A stretch of DNA of 64,000 nt from an uncultured Prevotellaceae bacterium. GTDB lineage: Bacteria; Bacteroidota; Bacteroidia; Bacteroidales; Bacteroidaceae. The position numbers and the translations under genes are program-made. Positions 1-9,779 of this stretch are shown in pieces. The stretch's first letter is position 1. Each line of letters opens with the position of its first letter. The DNA is taken from contig ONMA01000005.1 in assembly GCA_900318815.1 (NCBI GenBank), positions 82,628-146,627 of the forward strand. Reading direction: 5' to 3'. Under the pieces are notes generated by a model that worked only from the letters and a program-made list of their open reading frames with translations, ran no database searches and was not told the DNA's origin.

Positions 1-2
1 AG

Positions 3-3000
3 CCGGCAATTATGCCCAATGGCTTCTGCACCGACTCCGTGATGTGGGTGAACAACCAGTTGGCCAACTGGAAGTCATATCTCGCAAAGAACGAGCAGGA
101 AAAGGTGGAGGCATTTGCCAACCGCACTGACCAAACCGACAACTACTCATTTGACTCGGGTTCCGACGTGAGCTACTCTATCGAGAAGGAGAGCACCGAA
201 GCCTCCTCTTGGGAGTGGAGCGTAAAGGCCGGACTCTATGTTGACAACACAACCGGTCTGGAGGTTGCCGGCGTGGGCTTCGACCTTCATATCGAAGACG
301 AGACCATGGGTGGAACCCATCAAGTGGACGGCAGCGAGACCAGCGAGACATCTTCGTTTGCCTTCACCCTGTCGGAAGACGGTGACGACGCCCTGACGGT
401 CGATGTGTACAATTACGGCAACTTCAGCCCCATTTTCCGTACACGAGGCGGACAAACCAGCAATCCCTACGAGGGTGAGGTGGTGACCAAGTACTATCAG
501 CCTGGAACCGTCATCATGGAGGCCACCATGCAGATAGAGGTGCCCCAGATTGATGTCGATGAGCCCGTGGTGAGCAATATCCCCAGCGGTTCGGCAGCCA
601 ACTACACACTGCGCCTCTCTAATGCCTCTGAGATAGGCGCCGACGTGGCATACCGCCTGTTCGTGCTTGACGAGACCAACGAGGACGGCGCACAGCTTAC
701 CATCGACGGACAGACCATCACCGCTGAGGGACGTCTGTTCAAGGTGCCCGGCAACCAGACACTGACCAAGACGCTGCAGCTGCGCCAGACCGATACAGGC
801 ATCCTCAATTACGACCGTATCGGCCTGGTATTTGCCAGCGACTGCCAGCCCGAGGATATTGCCGACACCATTTATATATCGGCCCACTTTGTGCCATCAT
901 CCTCGACTGTCGACCTGGCTCTCTCCAGCACCACGCTGAACACGCAGACCGGTACCGACCTGCGCCTGACATTCAACAACTTCGACCGCAACTATAAGAA
1001 CCTGAAAGCCTTCCGCATTCAGTATATGAAGCAAGGCAACAGTGACTGGACGCTGCTCCATGAGTATGTGCTCAAAGAGAGTCAGCTCACTAACAATAAC
1101 GAACTGCTGCCCGACGGTGCCGATATCAAGTACACACTGCCGATGGCTAACTTCACCGACGGCAAATACACCTTCCGTGTGCTCTCAGTAGCCACCTACG
1201 GCACGGGCGAAGTCTATCGCTCCAGCGAGGAGATATCCCTTGTCAAGGACATGCAGCGTCCGCGTCCGCTGGGTCAGCCGGAGCCTGCCGACGGCATCCT
1301 GTCTACAGGCGACGAACTCAGCGTCACCTTCAACGAGAACATCCTGAAGGGCGAGCTCACACAAGCCGCTAACTTCAAGGTCACCGGTATTCTCAACGGT
1401 GCAGAAGTGGCCCACGAGACCGCACTCTCCATGCAGGGAACAGAGACCACCGCACAGACAGAGGCCAGCATCACACTGGCCAACAAGGACTTTGCCATCG
1501 ATGCATGGGTCAACCTGAACGGCAACGAACAGGGAGGTACACTGCTCACCCACGGTGTGGGTACCGCCAAACTGACCGTGGGCACCGATGAGACAGGCCA
1601 CTTCGTAGTGGGCATCGGTCAGGAGACGTTCGTTTCTGAAGCCACTGTTCCTACAGGTACCTGGGTGTTCCTCACCATGAGCTATCATCGTACTGACAAC
1701 GGTGAGGCTGTGCTCAATGCCAGCGTGGCTCGCGATGCCGAGACCATCACGCTCTTCAACAGGCAGACGGCGCCGCTCTACGAAGGCAACGGACCGATTG
1801 TCATCGGTAAATCCATCAAGGGTGCCATCCACGAGCTGCTGCTATGGGATGTGGCTCACGACATGACCGACGCCCTGCTGCAGCGCAGCCGCACGAAGAA
1901 TCCAGCTACCCGCAATCTCATCGGCTACTGGAAGATGGACGAAGGCGAAGGCACTTCCGTCCGCGACTATTCGCGCAACCGCCACATGACACTGGCCAAC
2001 GAGACCTGGTATATGAACAATGTGAACAAGGCCATCAGCATCGCCGAGGGCAGCTTTATCAGCCTCTATGCCGGCGAACTGCCCAACTATGACGAGGACG
2101 ACTATGCACTGGAATTCTGGATGAAGGCCGGCAAGCAGCAGGGCGATGCCCAGCTGGTGCAGATGGGCGAGGTGGGCCTGTGGCTCAACGGTAACGGCGA
2201 GCTGCAGCTCACGGGCAAGGGAGCCAACCTGCCTCTCAGCGAACAGACCAGCATGGCAACGACCAGTGGCAACCTGACCGACAACGCATGGCATCACGTG
2301 GCATTGAGCGTATTGCGCCAGGGAGCAGTCTCCGTCTATGTCGACGGTGTGCGCCGCCTCACGACCAATGCGGCCAACGTGGGCAGTATCGCCACCAACT
2401 ACATGCTTCTCGGCACACACCGGCAGCTGCTGTCAGCCCAGTTAGGTACCTACACCTACGACCGTCCGTTCGTGGGTGAGATCGACGAGGTGCGCGTCTG
2501 GAATGCCACCCTCAACGCGGGTAAGTTGCTCTCCAACCGCGAGGCACGCCTCACGGGTAAGGAAGACGGCCTGGTGGCCTACTATCCCTTCGAGACCAAG
2601 CAGCTCGACGAATACAATCAGGTGGTCACCGTGGGCACGCCCGTTGACTTGGTGACCAACAGGCATGAGGCACAGGTGACGCTCAACAGCGCGGATGGCT
2701 CTGGCGCTTCGCTCAGCGAAGAACCGTCAGCGCTCACCTACATTGACGACGCTCCCGCCCTGCGCACCAAGCAGACCGAGACCAACGTGCCCTTCACCTT
2801 CGTGGCCAGCGACGACAAGGTTGTCATCAACATCGAAGAAGATGCTGCCACCATCGAAGGCTGTACGCTGAACTTCACCGTGCGCGACGTGCGTGATGAG
2901 AATGGCAACTACTCTTCACCGGCTGTGTGGTCGGCATTCGTCAACCGTAACCAGCTCTACTGGGAGAACAACAGCCTGGTGACAGAGCAAATTGCAGCCA

Positions 3001-4658
3001 CTACCGGCACCCTGCAGGCCACGGTGGTAAACACCAGCGGTACTATGCAGGCCTGGACGCTCAGCGGTATGCCCGCATGGCTTGTGCCCGATGTGGAAAG
3101 CGGACAGACCAACCCGCTGTCGCAGACCACAGTCACCTTCACCGTGCTGCCTTCGGCACCGATCGGACGCAGCGAAGCAACGGTCTACCTCTCTGGCAAC
3201 GACAATATCGACACGCCGCTGACCATCAACGTCAAGGTGACTGGCGACAAGCCCGACTGGAGTGTCAACCCGTACGACTATGAGGGTTCGATGAACATCG
3301 TGGGACAGCTCTATGTCGAGGGACAGGTGAGCGAGGATGCCGACGACATCGTGGCAGCCTTCATCGGCGAGGAATGCCGCGGCGTGGCCACCATGCAGTA
3401 TAATGCGCGCTACGACGGCTACTTCGTCACCATGGACATCTACGGCAGCACCACCGAGCAAGGCCAGCCGGTTACATTCCGTGCCTACGATGCCTCCACA
3501 GGTACGCTCTATCCTGTGGTCAATGCCAACGTGCCGACGGAATATGCGCCTCTTGCCCTGTTAGGCACCTACGCCGAACCCGTAGAGTTCAGCACGACCA
3601 ACTACATTGAGCAACAGACCACCCTGAGAAAGGGATGGAACTGGATGTCGCTCTATGTCACCACTGATAACATGACTCCGCAGAACATCTTCTCGCTCAT
3701 AGCCGACGATGTGCTGGTGGTGAAGAGCAAGAGCGATGGCTTTGTACAGGCCACCGAATCGAACGGTCTCAAGGGTAATCTGAAGAGCATCGAGAACGGA
3801 CGCATGTATGCCGTGCAGATGGCCAACGAACGACCCCTGCGCCTCGTAGGCACAAGGGCCAGCGGCCAGGTGAGCCTCGACGAGGGATGGAACTGGCTGG
3901 GCTACGGCCAGCGTCTGGCCAGCGTCGGTGATGCTATGGCCGGCATGGGTGCCGCTGATGGCGACATTGTGAAGGGTCAGATGGGCGTCACGTATTTCGA
4001 CCGTTACGAATGGATGGGCTCACTGCTCACCATGCAGCCCGGCTTGGGTTATCAGGTGAAGAGTGCCACTGCCAAGACATTCAGCTACCCGTCGGCCGTA
4101 ACTGGTGTGGCTGCCAGCCGTATGGCATCTGTGGAAGAAAATTCTTCACTCTTCACTCATCACTCTTCACTCTTTGTTCCCGCTGACCACCACCAGTATG
4201 CCGACAACATGATTATGACGGCCGCAGTGACACTCGACGGCAAGGAGCTCACAGACGTGGAGATTGGTGTGTTTGCCGGTGAGGAATGCCGGGCAACTGC
4301 CTTTACCGACAGTGAGGGTCGCGCCTACATCACCATACCAGGCGATGAGGCTTGCCAGCTCTCCTTCAAGGTGGCTGTGAGCAACTATGAGATGGATGCA
4401 GTCGAGACGCTCGACTACACCGTAGATGCCGTATGCGGCTCTTACAGCAACCCGTTCGTCATCGACCTGAACGGTGCCAACGGCATCTTCGAACTGAAAG
4501 CCACAGGCGTGACGCACACCGTCTACGATCTGTTGGGTCGCAAGCTGCCCACCATCACCGGCGACCAGCCTTCGAACCTGAAGAAGGGTGTGTATATCAA
4601 GCACTCGACCGATGGACGCTTGCAAGGCAAGAACGGTAAGAAGATAATTGTAAAATAA
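3..4658 (+). CDS. Large secreted LamG-domain surface protein with T9SS-like tail (5' partial)
   Basis: The reading frame is open to the left edge, so the N-terminus lies outside the window; the first ATG is at 12. At least 1548 residues are visible. Two concanavalin/LamG-like jelly-roll regions can be read: about residues 490-625 and 690-855 (the latter with NAWHHVALSV and GEIDEVRVWN, typical LamG edge motifs). Further on is an Ig-like stretch, then two copies of a domain of the type M-x-G-x-L…E-x(2)-A-F-x-G-E-E-C-R (about 1095-1190 and 1395-1480). The C-terminus has YDLLGRKL, KKGVYI and GKKIIVK, which resembles a Prevotella T9SS sorting tail. I infer a glycan-binding or adhesive cell-surface role. 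A short TTCACTC-type repeat has entered the frame at 4141-4175. Confidence 0.8.
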   Translation, partial: PAIMPNGFCTDSVMWVNNQLANWKSYLAKNEQEKVEAFANRTDQTDNYSFDSGSDVSYSIEKESTEASSWEWSVKAGLYVDNTTGLEVAGVGFDLHIEDETMGGTHQVDGSETSETSSFAFTLSEDGDDALTVDVYNYGNFSPIFRTRGGQTSNPYEGEVVTKYYQPGTVIMEATMQIEVPQIDVDEPVVSNIPSGSAANYTLRLSNASEIGADVAYRLFVLDETNEDGAQLTIDGQTITAEGRLFKVPGNQTLTKTLQLRQTDTGILNYDRIGLVFASDCQPEDIADTIYISAHFVPSSSTVDLALSSTTLNTQTGTDLRLTFNNFDRNYKNLKAFRIQYMKQGNSDWTLLHEYVLKESQLTNNNELLPDGADIKYTLPMANFTDGKYTFRVLSVATYGTGEVYRSSEEISLVKDMQRPRPLGQPEPADGILSTGDELSVTFNENILKGELTQAANFKVTGILNGAEVAHETALSMQGTETTAQTEASITLANKDFAIDAWVNLNGNEQGGTLLTHGVGTAKLTVGTDETGHFVVGIGQETFVSEATVPTGTWVFLTMSYHRTDNGEAVLNASVARDAETITLFNRQTAPLYEGNGPIVIGKSIKGAIHELLLWDVAHDMTDALLQRSRTKNPATRNLIGYWKMDEGEGTSVRDYSRNRHMTLANETWYMNNVNKAISIAEGSFISLYAGELPNYDEDDYALEFWMKAGKQQGDAQLVQMGEVGLWLNGNGELQLTGKGANLPLSEQTSMATTSGNLTDNAWHHVALSVLRQGAVSVYVDGVRRLTTNAANVGSIATNYMLLGTHRQLLSAQLGTYTYDRPFVGEIDEVRVWNATLNAGKLLSNREARLTGKEDGLVAYYPFETKQLDEYNQVVTVGTPVDLVTNRHEAQVTLNSADGSGASLSEEPSALTYIDDAPALRTKQTETNVPFTFVASDDKVVINIEEDAATIEGCTLNFTVRDVRDENGNYSSPAVWSAFVNRNQLYWENNSLVTEQIAATTGTLQATVVNTSGTMQAWTLSGMPAWLVPDVESGQTNPLSQTTVTFTVLPSAPIGRSEATVYLSGNDNIDTPLTINVKVTGDKPDWSVNPYDYEGSMNIVGQLYVEGQVSEDADDIVAAFIGEECRGVATMQYNARYDGYFVTMDIYGSTTEQGQPVTFRAYDASTGTLYPVVNANVPTEYAPLALLGTYAEPVEFSTTNYIEQQTTLRKGWNWMSLYVTTDNMTPQNIFSLIADDVLVVKSKSDGFVQATESNGLKGNLKSIENGRMYAVQMANERPLRLVGTRASGQVSLDEGWNWLGYGQRLASVGDAMAGMGAADGDIVKGQMGVTYFDRYEWMGSLLTMQPGLGYQVKSATAKTFSYPSAVTGVAASRMASVEENSSLFTHHSSLFVPADHHQYADNMIMTAAVTLDGKELTDVEIGVFAGEECRATAFTDSEGRAYITIPGDEACQLSFKVAVSNYEMDAVETLDYTVDAVCGSYSNPFVIDLNGANGIFELKATGVTHTVYDLLGRKLPTITGDQPSNLKKGVYIKHSTDGRLQGKNGKKIIVK
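4141..4175 (+). repeat. Intragenic TTCACTCTTCACTC repeat (SSLF-type insert)
   Basis: The stretch consists of repeats of TCTTCACTC and encodes SSLFTHHSSLF inside the LamG protein, between two otherwise ordinary domains. The same simple repeat recurs at 11221-11264 and 11306-11348 in the EEP gene region, so it is a dispersed element, not family sequence of this protein. Confidence 0.65.
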
Positions 4659-4696
4659 CAGAGATGGCTATAATCAGTAAAACAAACAGCACAATA

Positions 4697-4726
4697 CTGG
4701 TGCTCCCCCAGCGTGGGGAGCGCCAG
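4697..4726 (+). terminator. Hairpin downstream of LamG gene
   Basis: CTGGTGCTCCCC pairs with GGGGAGCGCCAG around a short loop (one G-T wobble). It lies 39 bases after the stop codon. There is no T-run, so it could be an mRNA 3'-end stabiliser as well as a terminator. Confidence 0.45.
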
Positions 4727-4766
4727 ACTATTGGATTGTAAGGTTGAGAAATAATATAATCATATT

Positions 4767-7700
4767 ATGAAACGAAAAAGAATTCTTTCTATGCTCGCGC
4801 TACTCTTAGCAGTAGTGACGGGTCAGGCCAATGACAACATTACGCTCATTTCGGGCTATATCTTCGACGGGGGGACTCCGTCTAGGCATGATAGCCCGTC
4901 TAACTACCTTGTAGACGGCGACGCGGAAAACACTAAGTGGTGTACAGACAAGAGTGACAGGGTCGATGGCATCTGGTACTGCGAGTTCCACACCGCCAGT
5001 AGATGACAACTTGTGGTATAATGACCGCAATCCCATGAACTGGGAACTGAAGGCCAAGGTGAACTCCTATGATGACTGGATGACCATTGCCAAGGTGGAC
5101 TATGATAATGTGTTGGAGGATGATAACTTTAGGTCCTTTGACTTCATGGTCGACGAGCCAGGCGTGTATCAATACTTCCGCTACGAGGTGAGTGATAACC
5201 AGGGGGCTGATGATATGCAGATGGAGGAACTGCAGCTCTTCTACTCCGGTGAAGCTGCAAGTGAAGTAGAGACAATTACGTTCATTTCGGACTATATCTA
5301 CGATGGAGGTACTTCGTCAAGGCATAACACCCCGCCCAACTACCTTGTAGACGGCGACGCGGAAAACACTAAGTGGTGTACAGACAAGAGTGACAGGGTC
5401 GATGGCATCTGGTACTGCGAGTTCCACACCGCCAGTGATGACAACTTGTATTGGACTAACCGCAACCCCCTGAACTGGGTGTTGAAGGCCAAGGTGAACT
5501 CCGGCGACCAATGGACTGACATTGCCACGGTGACCAATGATAATAAGTTGCAGGATGAGAATTTTATGCCCTATGACTTCAAGGTCGACGTGCCAGGCGT
5601 GTACCAGTACTTCCGCCTCGAGGTGAGTGAGAACCATGGTAGTTCTGATATGCAGATGGAGGAACTGCGGCTCTTCTACATCGGTGAAGGTGCAGGAGGG
5701 ACGGGTCAGGCCAATGGCAATATTACGCTCATTTCGGGCTATACCTTCGACGGGGGGACTCCGTCTATGTTTGATCAGTCGCCAAACTATCTTATAGACG
5801 GCATCACGAATGACTCATTTAATAAGTGGTGTACGTCCATTTATGACAGAGACAATGGCATCTGGTACTGCGAGTTCCACACGGCCAGCCTTGTCCGCGT
5901 GGACGGCTATCAGATCCTCACGGGTTTTGACACCGGGTCTACTAATGGCCGCAACCCTCATAGCTGGGTGCTGAAGGCCAAGGCCAACACCGGCGACCAA
6001 TGGACTGCCATTGCCACGGTGACCAATGATCAAACGTTGGAAAACAAGAGCCTTCAGCCCTATGACTTCAATGTCGACACTCCAGGAAAGTACCAGTACT
6101 TCCGCTTCGAGGTGAGCGAGAACTGCGGTGAAGATTGTATGCAGATACAGGAACTGCAACTGTTCTACTCCAATGAAAGTGCAAGAGAACTCTCCACAGA
6201 CGAATCGGGTGCCTACCTCATCAACAGCGATGCCGACTGGACGGAGTTCAGCCAGAACTTCGACACCTACAAGGCAAGCGTCATCAAACAGACCAATAAC
6301 ATCAACGTCTCCACACCGGTGGGCAATTGGGAGAACAATAACCCCTTCACGGGCACCTTCAACGGCAATGGTTACACGATGAATGTCAGCATCAACGACA
6401 ACTCGGCATATGGCACCGCACCCTTCCGCTATATTGTGGGAGCCACCATCTGCAACGTCGTTGCCACCGGCTCCGTTACCAGCACCCAGAACCACACCAG
6501 TGGTCTCGTGGGCATGTCTAATGGCGCCAACACCATCGAGAACTGCCTCGTGAATGTCAATGTGAACTGTGGCGTGCACTGTGGTGGTATCGTGGGCCAC
6601 GGTTTGAGCGGCACACTCACCATGACCGGCTGCGCCTACACAGGCGAACTGAAGACCAACAACAATGTTGCTGGCGGTCTGCAGGGCTGGGCTGACGACA
6701 ATACGGTCATTATGACCAACTGCATCTTCGCCGGTTCGAAGTCGGGCGGTGCAAAGTTCAACCCCATCGCCATCAATGTGAAAGACGGCTCCGGCAGCGG
6801 CAACTGCTATTACACCGTGGCTGGCAATAACAGTTCTAAATACAGCGGCAAGCAGGCCCGCAGCATCAGCGCAGGCAACGTCATGACAAGCCTCGCCATC
6901 AGCGGCACGGCCACTGAGTACAACGTCAGCGGCATCACAGCATATGCCACGGGAATCAAGTTCAGAGATGTGTACTACGCAGGCAATGGCGACGCAGTCG
7001 GCCTCACCCTCGCTCATGTCGAAAAAGCCGGCTACCCATTCAGACACTACGAGGTGACAGGCGGCGGTTCGCTCGACGACGCCACCAGCAGTACGCCGAC
7101 GCTTACGATGGCCGATGCCAACGCTGTTATTAGTGCTATCTACAAAACCGATGCAGACTATGCTGACGAGGTCATCGCCCTGATTGCTGCCATCGGCGAG
7201 GTGGCTTATAGAGAGGATTGCCAGGCGCGGATTGGCGCAGCCCGCTCGGCCTACAACGCGCTGACAGACGCTCAGAAGGCCATCGTGACGAACTACAGCG
7301 TACTGACTGCTGCCGAGAATCAGTATGTCAAAATTCTCATGGCATCTCTGAACTTGGAAGAGAAGACAGAGGCCGACGGGTCGAAGACGCTGCACCAGAC
7401 CATTATGGCGGGTACCAATGAAGGTCAGCTCGTGGACATGACAGATGTGTTCATCGTGGCTAAAAACAGAAACACCAACGTAGGATTCTCGTTCACCAAT
7501 GGCGGTGAGTCGCCCACGGCCCAAATCACCATCAACAGAAATGCCGTGAACGGCATCGACTGCAATGGTCTGGTGAAGTTCGGCGCCAAGTATCTCACCT
7601 ACGAAGACACCCCAGGCAACGTGAACATCGTGTTTGATTTCCGCCTGGAAGACAAGAACGGCACACCGCTGAACCTCACTAACGGCACGGCAACGGTGAC

Positions 7701-7842
7701 GATGCCTTACGCCGACATTGTTCCTGACGGCAAGAACCCCACCGTATGGTGTTACAACAGAGGCATCTTGATGGAACAAGCCGTCAATGCCCAGCTCAAC
7801 ACATCGACCAAGGTGCTCACCTTCACGGTGCCCAGCTTCTAA
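4767..7842 (+). CDS. Secreted discoidin-like (F5/8 type C) triple-repeat and GLUG/beta-helix protein, frameshifted
   Basis: The ATG at 4767 starts a clear signal peptide (MKRKRILSMLALLLAVVTGQA). The frame stops at 5006, but the protein continues in another frame to 7842. Comparison with its own second repeat shows one extra A at 5001 (GCCAGTAGATGAC against GCCAGTGATGAC); removing it restores one ORF of about 1025 residues. Three carbohydrate-binding-like repeats follow (about 4840-5255, 5276-5690, 5725-6172), each with the KWC…GIWYCEFHTAS core. After them come a GLUG-type beta-helical region (about 6190-6830, with SGLVGMSNGAN and GGIVGHG) and a helical/Ig-like C-terminus. No sorting tail is visible at the end. 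The frameshift may be genuine, phase-variable or a sequencing error. Confidence 0.7.
4840..6175 (+). repeat. Three tandem discoidin-like domain repeats
   Basis: Three copies of about 430-450 bp share long nearly identical stretches, for example the run encoding DGDAENTKWCTDKSDR in copies 1 and 2. Copies 1 and 2 lack about 15 residues that copy 3 has (the stretch LVRVDGYQILTGFDT after HTAS). Copy 3 is preceded by GTGQANGNITLISGY, matching the VTGQANDNITLISGY that joins the signal peptide to copy 1. The duplicated unit therefore began inside the signal-peptide region. Confidence 0.8.
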
Positions 7843-7849
7843 CTTCTTG

Positions 7850-9430
7850 ATGACCATGACAACCATGATGAAAATCATCAATAACAGAATCATGACCATC
7901 CTGGCACTCCTCCTCACGGGGAGTGTCAGTCTGTTGGCTAACGACGACGATCCTTTCCCAGAGGTGAATCCTGCACTCTATCAGGGCAATATGACTCTCA
8001 CGGCCCAGGCGAAGTTCAAAGGCGATCTGCTGGGCAGCGAAGTGGTCGTAGCAGTCTATCACGACGACGAGATACGTGCCAAGGGCCGGCCTGATGAGGA
8101 TGGCATGCTCTACTTCACCGTCAATGGCGACGTGCTCCCAGAAGACCTCCATTTCAAGATCTTCCACAAAGGGCGAGTCGTAGAGACCGACCAGGGACTT
8201 GAGTACAACTACTATAGCACGGTGGGCTCTTACGACCATCCCTATATCATCGATGTGCCACCCTCGTTCTTCACAGCGCCCGCTGCCGATGGATGGACCA
8301 CGGTCTGCCTGCCCATCGATGCGGCCGTGCCAGAAGGAGTTACCGTATATGCCGTGACGGGGATAGAGGATGACCATGTACACAAGGTGGCCATCGGAGA
8401 AACGCTGTTGCCCAAGGAGATGCCCGTGATTATCCACACGGAGAGTACAGAAGGCATAGAGTGGCTGCCGCGCGTGATTAGTGCTACGCGGTTGGAGCAG
8501 TTGACAGAGGCGTACAAGCCCGAGCCTTCCTATCTGAAAGGAACCACCGCAGCCCTTACTGTGGATGAGGGTGCGGTGCTGATCTTCGGCCATCAAGCCC
8601 CCTACGGATGGGGATTCTGGCCCAGCGAAACAGACGAGGTGCCGGCCTATAGTGCCTATCTCACCACTGCAGATGCCGGTGCGGAAGGTCTGGCGCTGAA
8701 CATGGTAGTACTCGATGAAAACGGCACAGAGGCGATAGAGGCAGAAGAACACACGAATGTACTGGTGAAGCGAACTATCAATGCAGGAGAGTGGAGTACC
8801 ATCTGCCTGCCCTTTGCCATGACGGTGGAACAGGTCAGGACGTGCTTTGGCGACGATGTGCAACTGGCTAATTTCACCGGCTGCGAATCGACTTACGACC
8901 AAGCAGGCGAGAACATAGTTGGGTTGACGGTGACTTTCGAGAATGCCCCAGCCATGGAAGCAAACCATCCCTATATCATCAAGGTGTCGGGCAACATCAC
9001 GAAGTTCAAGCTGGCGGGAGTAGATGTCGCCCCAGACGAGGCAAATGCTTTGGTAGGCTGCAACGGGAAGATTGAGGGCGGGGAGACCCACTACAATCGT
9101 TTCGTGGGAACCTATCATGCGGCTACAGAAGTGCCCGCCCTGTGCCTCTTCCTGAGTGGCAACAAGTTCTGGTACTCCACAGGGAAGACAAAGATGAAAG
9201 CATTCCGAGCCTACTTCGACTTCTACGATGTGCTGAGTTCCGTGACAGAGGGAAATGATGGGTCACGAATCAACATGTCGTTTGATGGTACACTAACAGG
9301 CATCAACGAGAGAGAAGACGCAAGATGGAAGATGAAGGTAGAGGCCGTCTACAACCTAAGAGGCCAACGACTATCCAAGCCAGGGAAGGGATTGCATATC
9401 ATAGACGGGAAGTTAGTGATTAAAAGATGA
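7850..9430 (+). CDS. Secreted surface protein with T9SS-like C-terminal tail
   Basis: The start is taken at 7850 or, more likely, 7868, just before the signal peptide KIINNRIMTILALLLTGSVSLLA; the frame upstream of 7850 overlaps the previous gene and looks non-coding. It begins 8-26 bases after the previous stop, so co-transcription is likely. Residues after the signal peptide contain one domain like the two near the end of the LamG protein (NMTLTAQ…GSEVVVAVYHDDEIRA…DHPYIID). Two similar beta-rich halves follow, each with a TV(I)CLP core (GWTTVCLPID and EWSTICLPFAM). The end, YNLRGQRLSKPGKG and GKLVIKR, resembles a T9SS tail. I cannot name a function beyond surface or secreted protein. Confidence 0.75.
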   Translation: MTMTTMMKIINNRIMTILALLLTGSVSLLANDDDPFPEVNPALYQGNMTLTAQAKFKGDLLGSEVVVAVYHDDEIRAKGRPDEDGMLYFTVNGDVLPEDLHFKIFHKGRVVETDQGLEYNYYSTVGSYDHPYIIDVPPSFFTAPAADGWTTVCLPIDAAVPEGVTVYAVTGIEDDHVHKVAIGETLLPKEMPVIIHTESTEGIEWLPRVISATRLEQLTEAYKPEPSYLKGTTAALTVDEGAVLIFGHQAPYGWGFWPSETDEVPAYSAYLTTADAGAEGLALNMVVLDENGTEAIEAEEHTNVLVKRTINAGEWSTICLPFAMTVEQVRTCFGDDVQLANFTGCESTYDQAGENIVGLTVTFENAPAMEANHPYIIKVSGNITKFKLAGVDVAPDEANALVGCNGKIEGGETHYNRFVGTYHAATEVPALCLFLSGNKFWYSTGKTKMKAFRAYFDFYDVLSSVTEGNDGSRINMSFDGTLTGINEREDARWKMKVEAVYNLRGQRLSKPGKGLHIIDGKLVIKR

Positions 9431-9627
9431 ATAACGAAATGAAGAAGACCTATATAAGACCATTCGTAACCGTTGAAGATATTGAACCAGAGAGCATCAT
9501 CTGCACTTCGGAGCGTCTGAAATCCAGCGGTGATGTGAATGACATCACATACGGGGGTATTGACAAAGAAGGTGACATCGATCCTGCCTCACGTTCTTTC
9601 TCGTTGTGGGAAGAAGATGAAGAATAG
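9427..9627 (+). CDS. Small acidic-tailed Bacteroidales peptide of unknown function
   Basis: The product is 66 residues long. Its ATG overlaps the previous stop codon (ATGA), so translation is probably coupled to the surface protein. The N-terminus (MKKTYIRPFVTVEDIEPES) is of a kind common in short Bacteroidales proteins placed after secreted-protein genes. The C-terminus is strongly acidic with a conserved Trp (FSLWEEDEE). There is no signal peptide or membrane segment. Three gene fragments elsewhere in the window end the same way (GGIWDE near 29666, FIWSSEDEDDEI near 55996, FIWSWEDEDDEI near 62009). Its role is unknown. Confidence 0.7.
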   Translation: MNNEMKKTYIRPFVTVEDIEPESIICTSERLKSSGDVNDITYGGIDKEGDIDPASRSFSLWEEDEE

Positions 9628-9682
9628 TATATATTATCCGCAGGGTAATTAGTGAAATTAGCTAAATTCGTGGTTTCAGAAG

Positions 9683-9730
9683 GGTGGGAAAGTTCAGTTA
9701 TCTAACTAATCTTTCCCACCTTTTTCTTTT
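9683..9730 (+). terminator. Intrinsic terminator after small peptide gene
   Basis: GGTGGGAAAG (9683-9692) pairs perfectly with CTTTCCCACC (9711-9720) and is followed by TTTTTCTTTTT. It lies 55 bases after the stop and closes the surface-protein operon. Confidence 0.85.
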
Positions 9731-9779
9731 TAGGTTTGTTCTATAAATTGCATATAGCATCCGCTGCTCGCATTCTATT

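Noticed and set aside
5815-7917. 700-residue minus-strand ORF opposite the discoidin/GLUG gene
   Set aside because: Composition is repetitive and V/H/G-rich as in complementary shadows; the plus-strand frame has recognisable domains.
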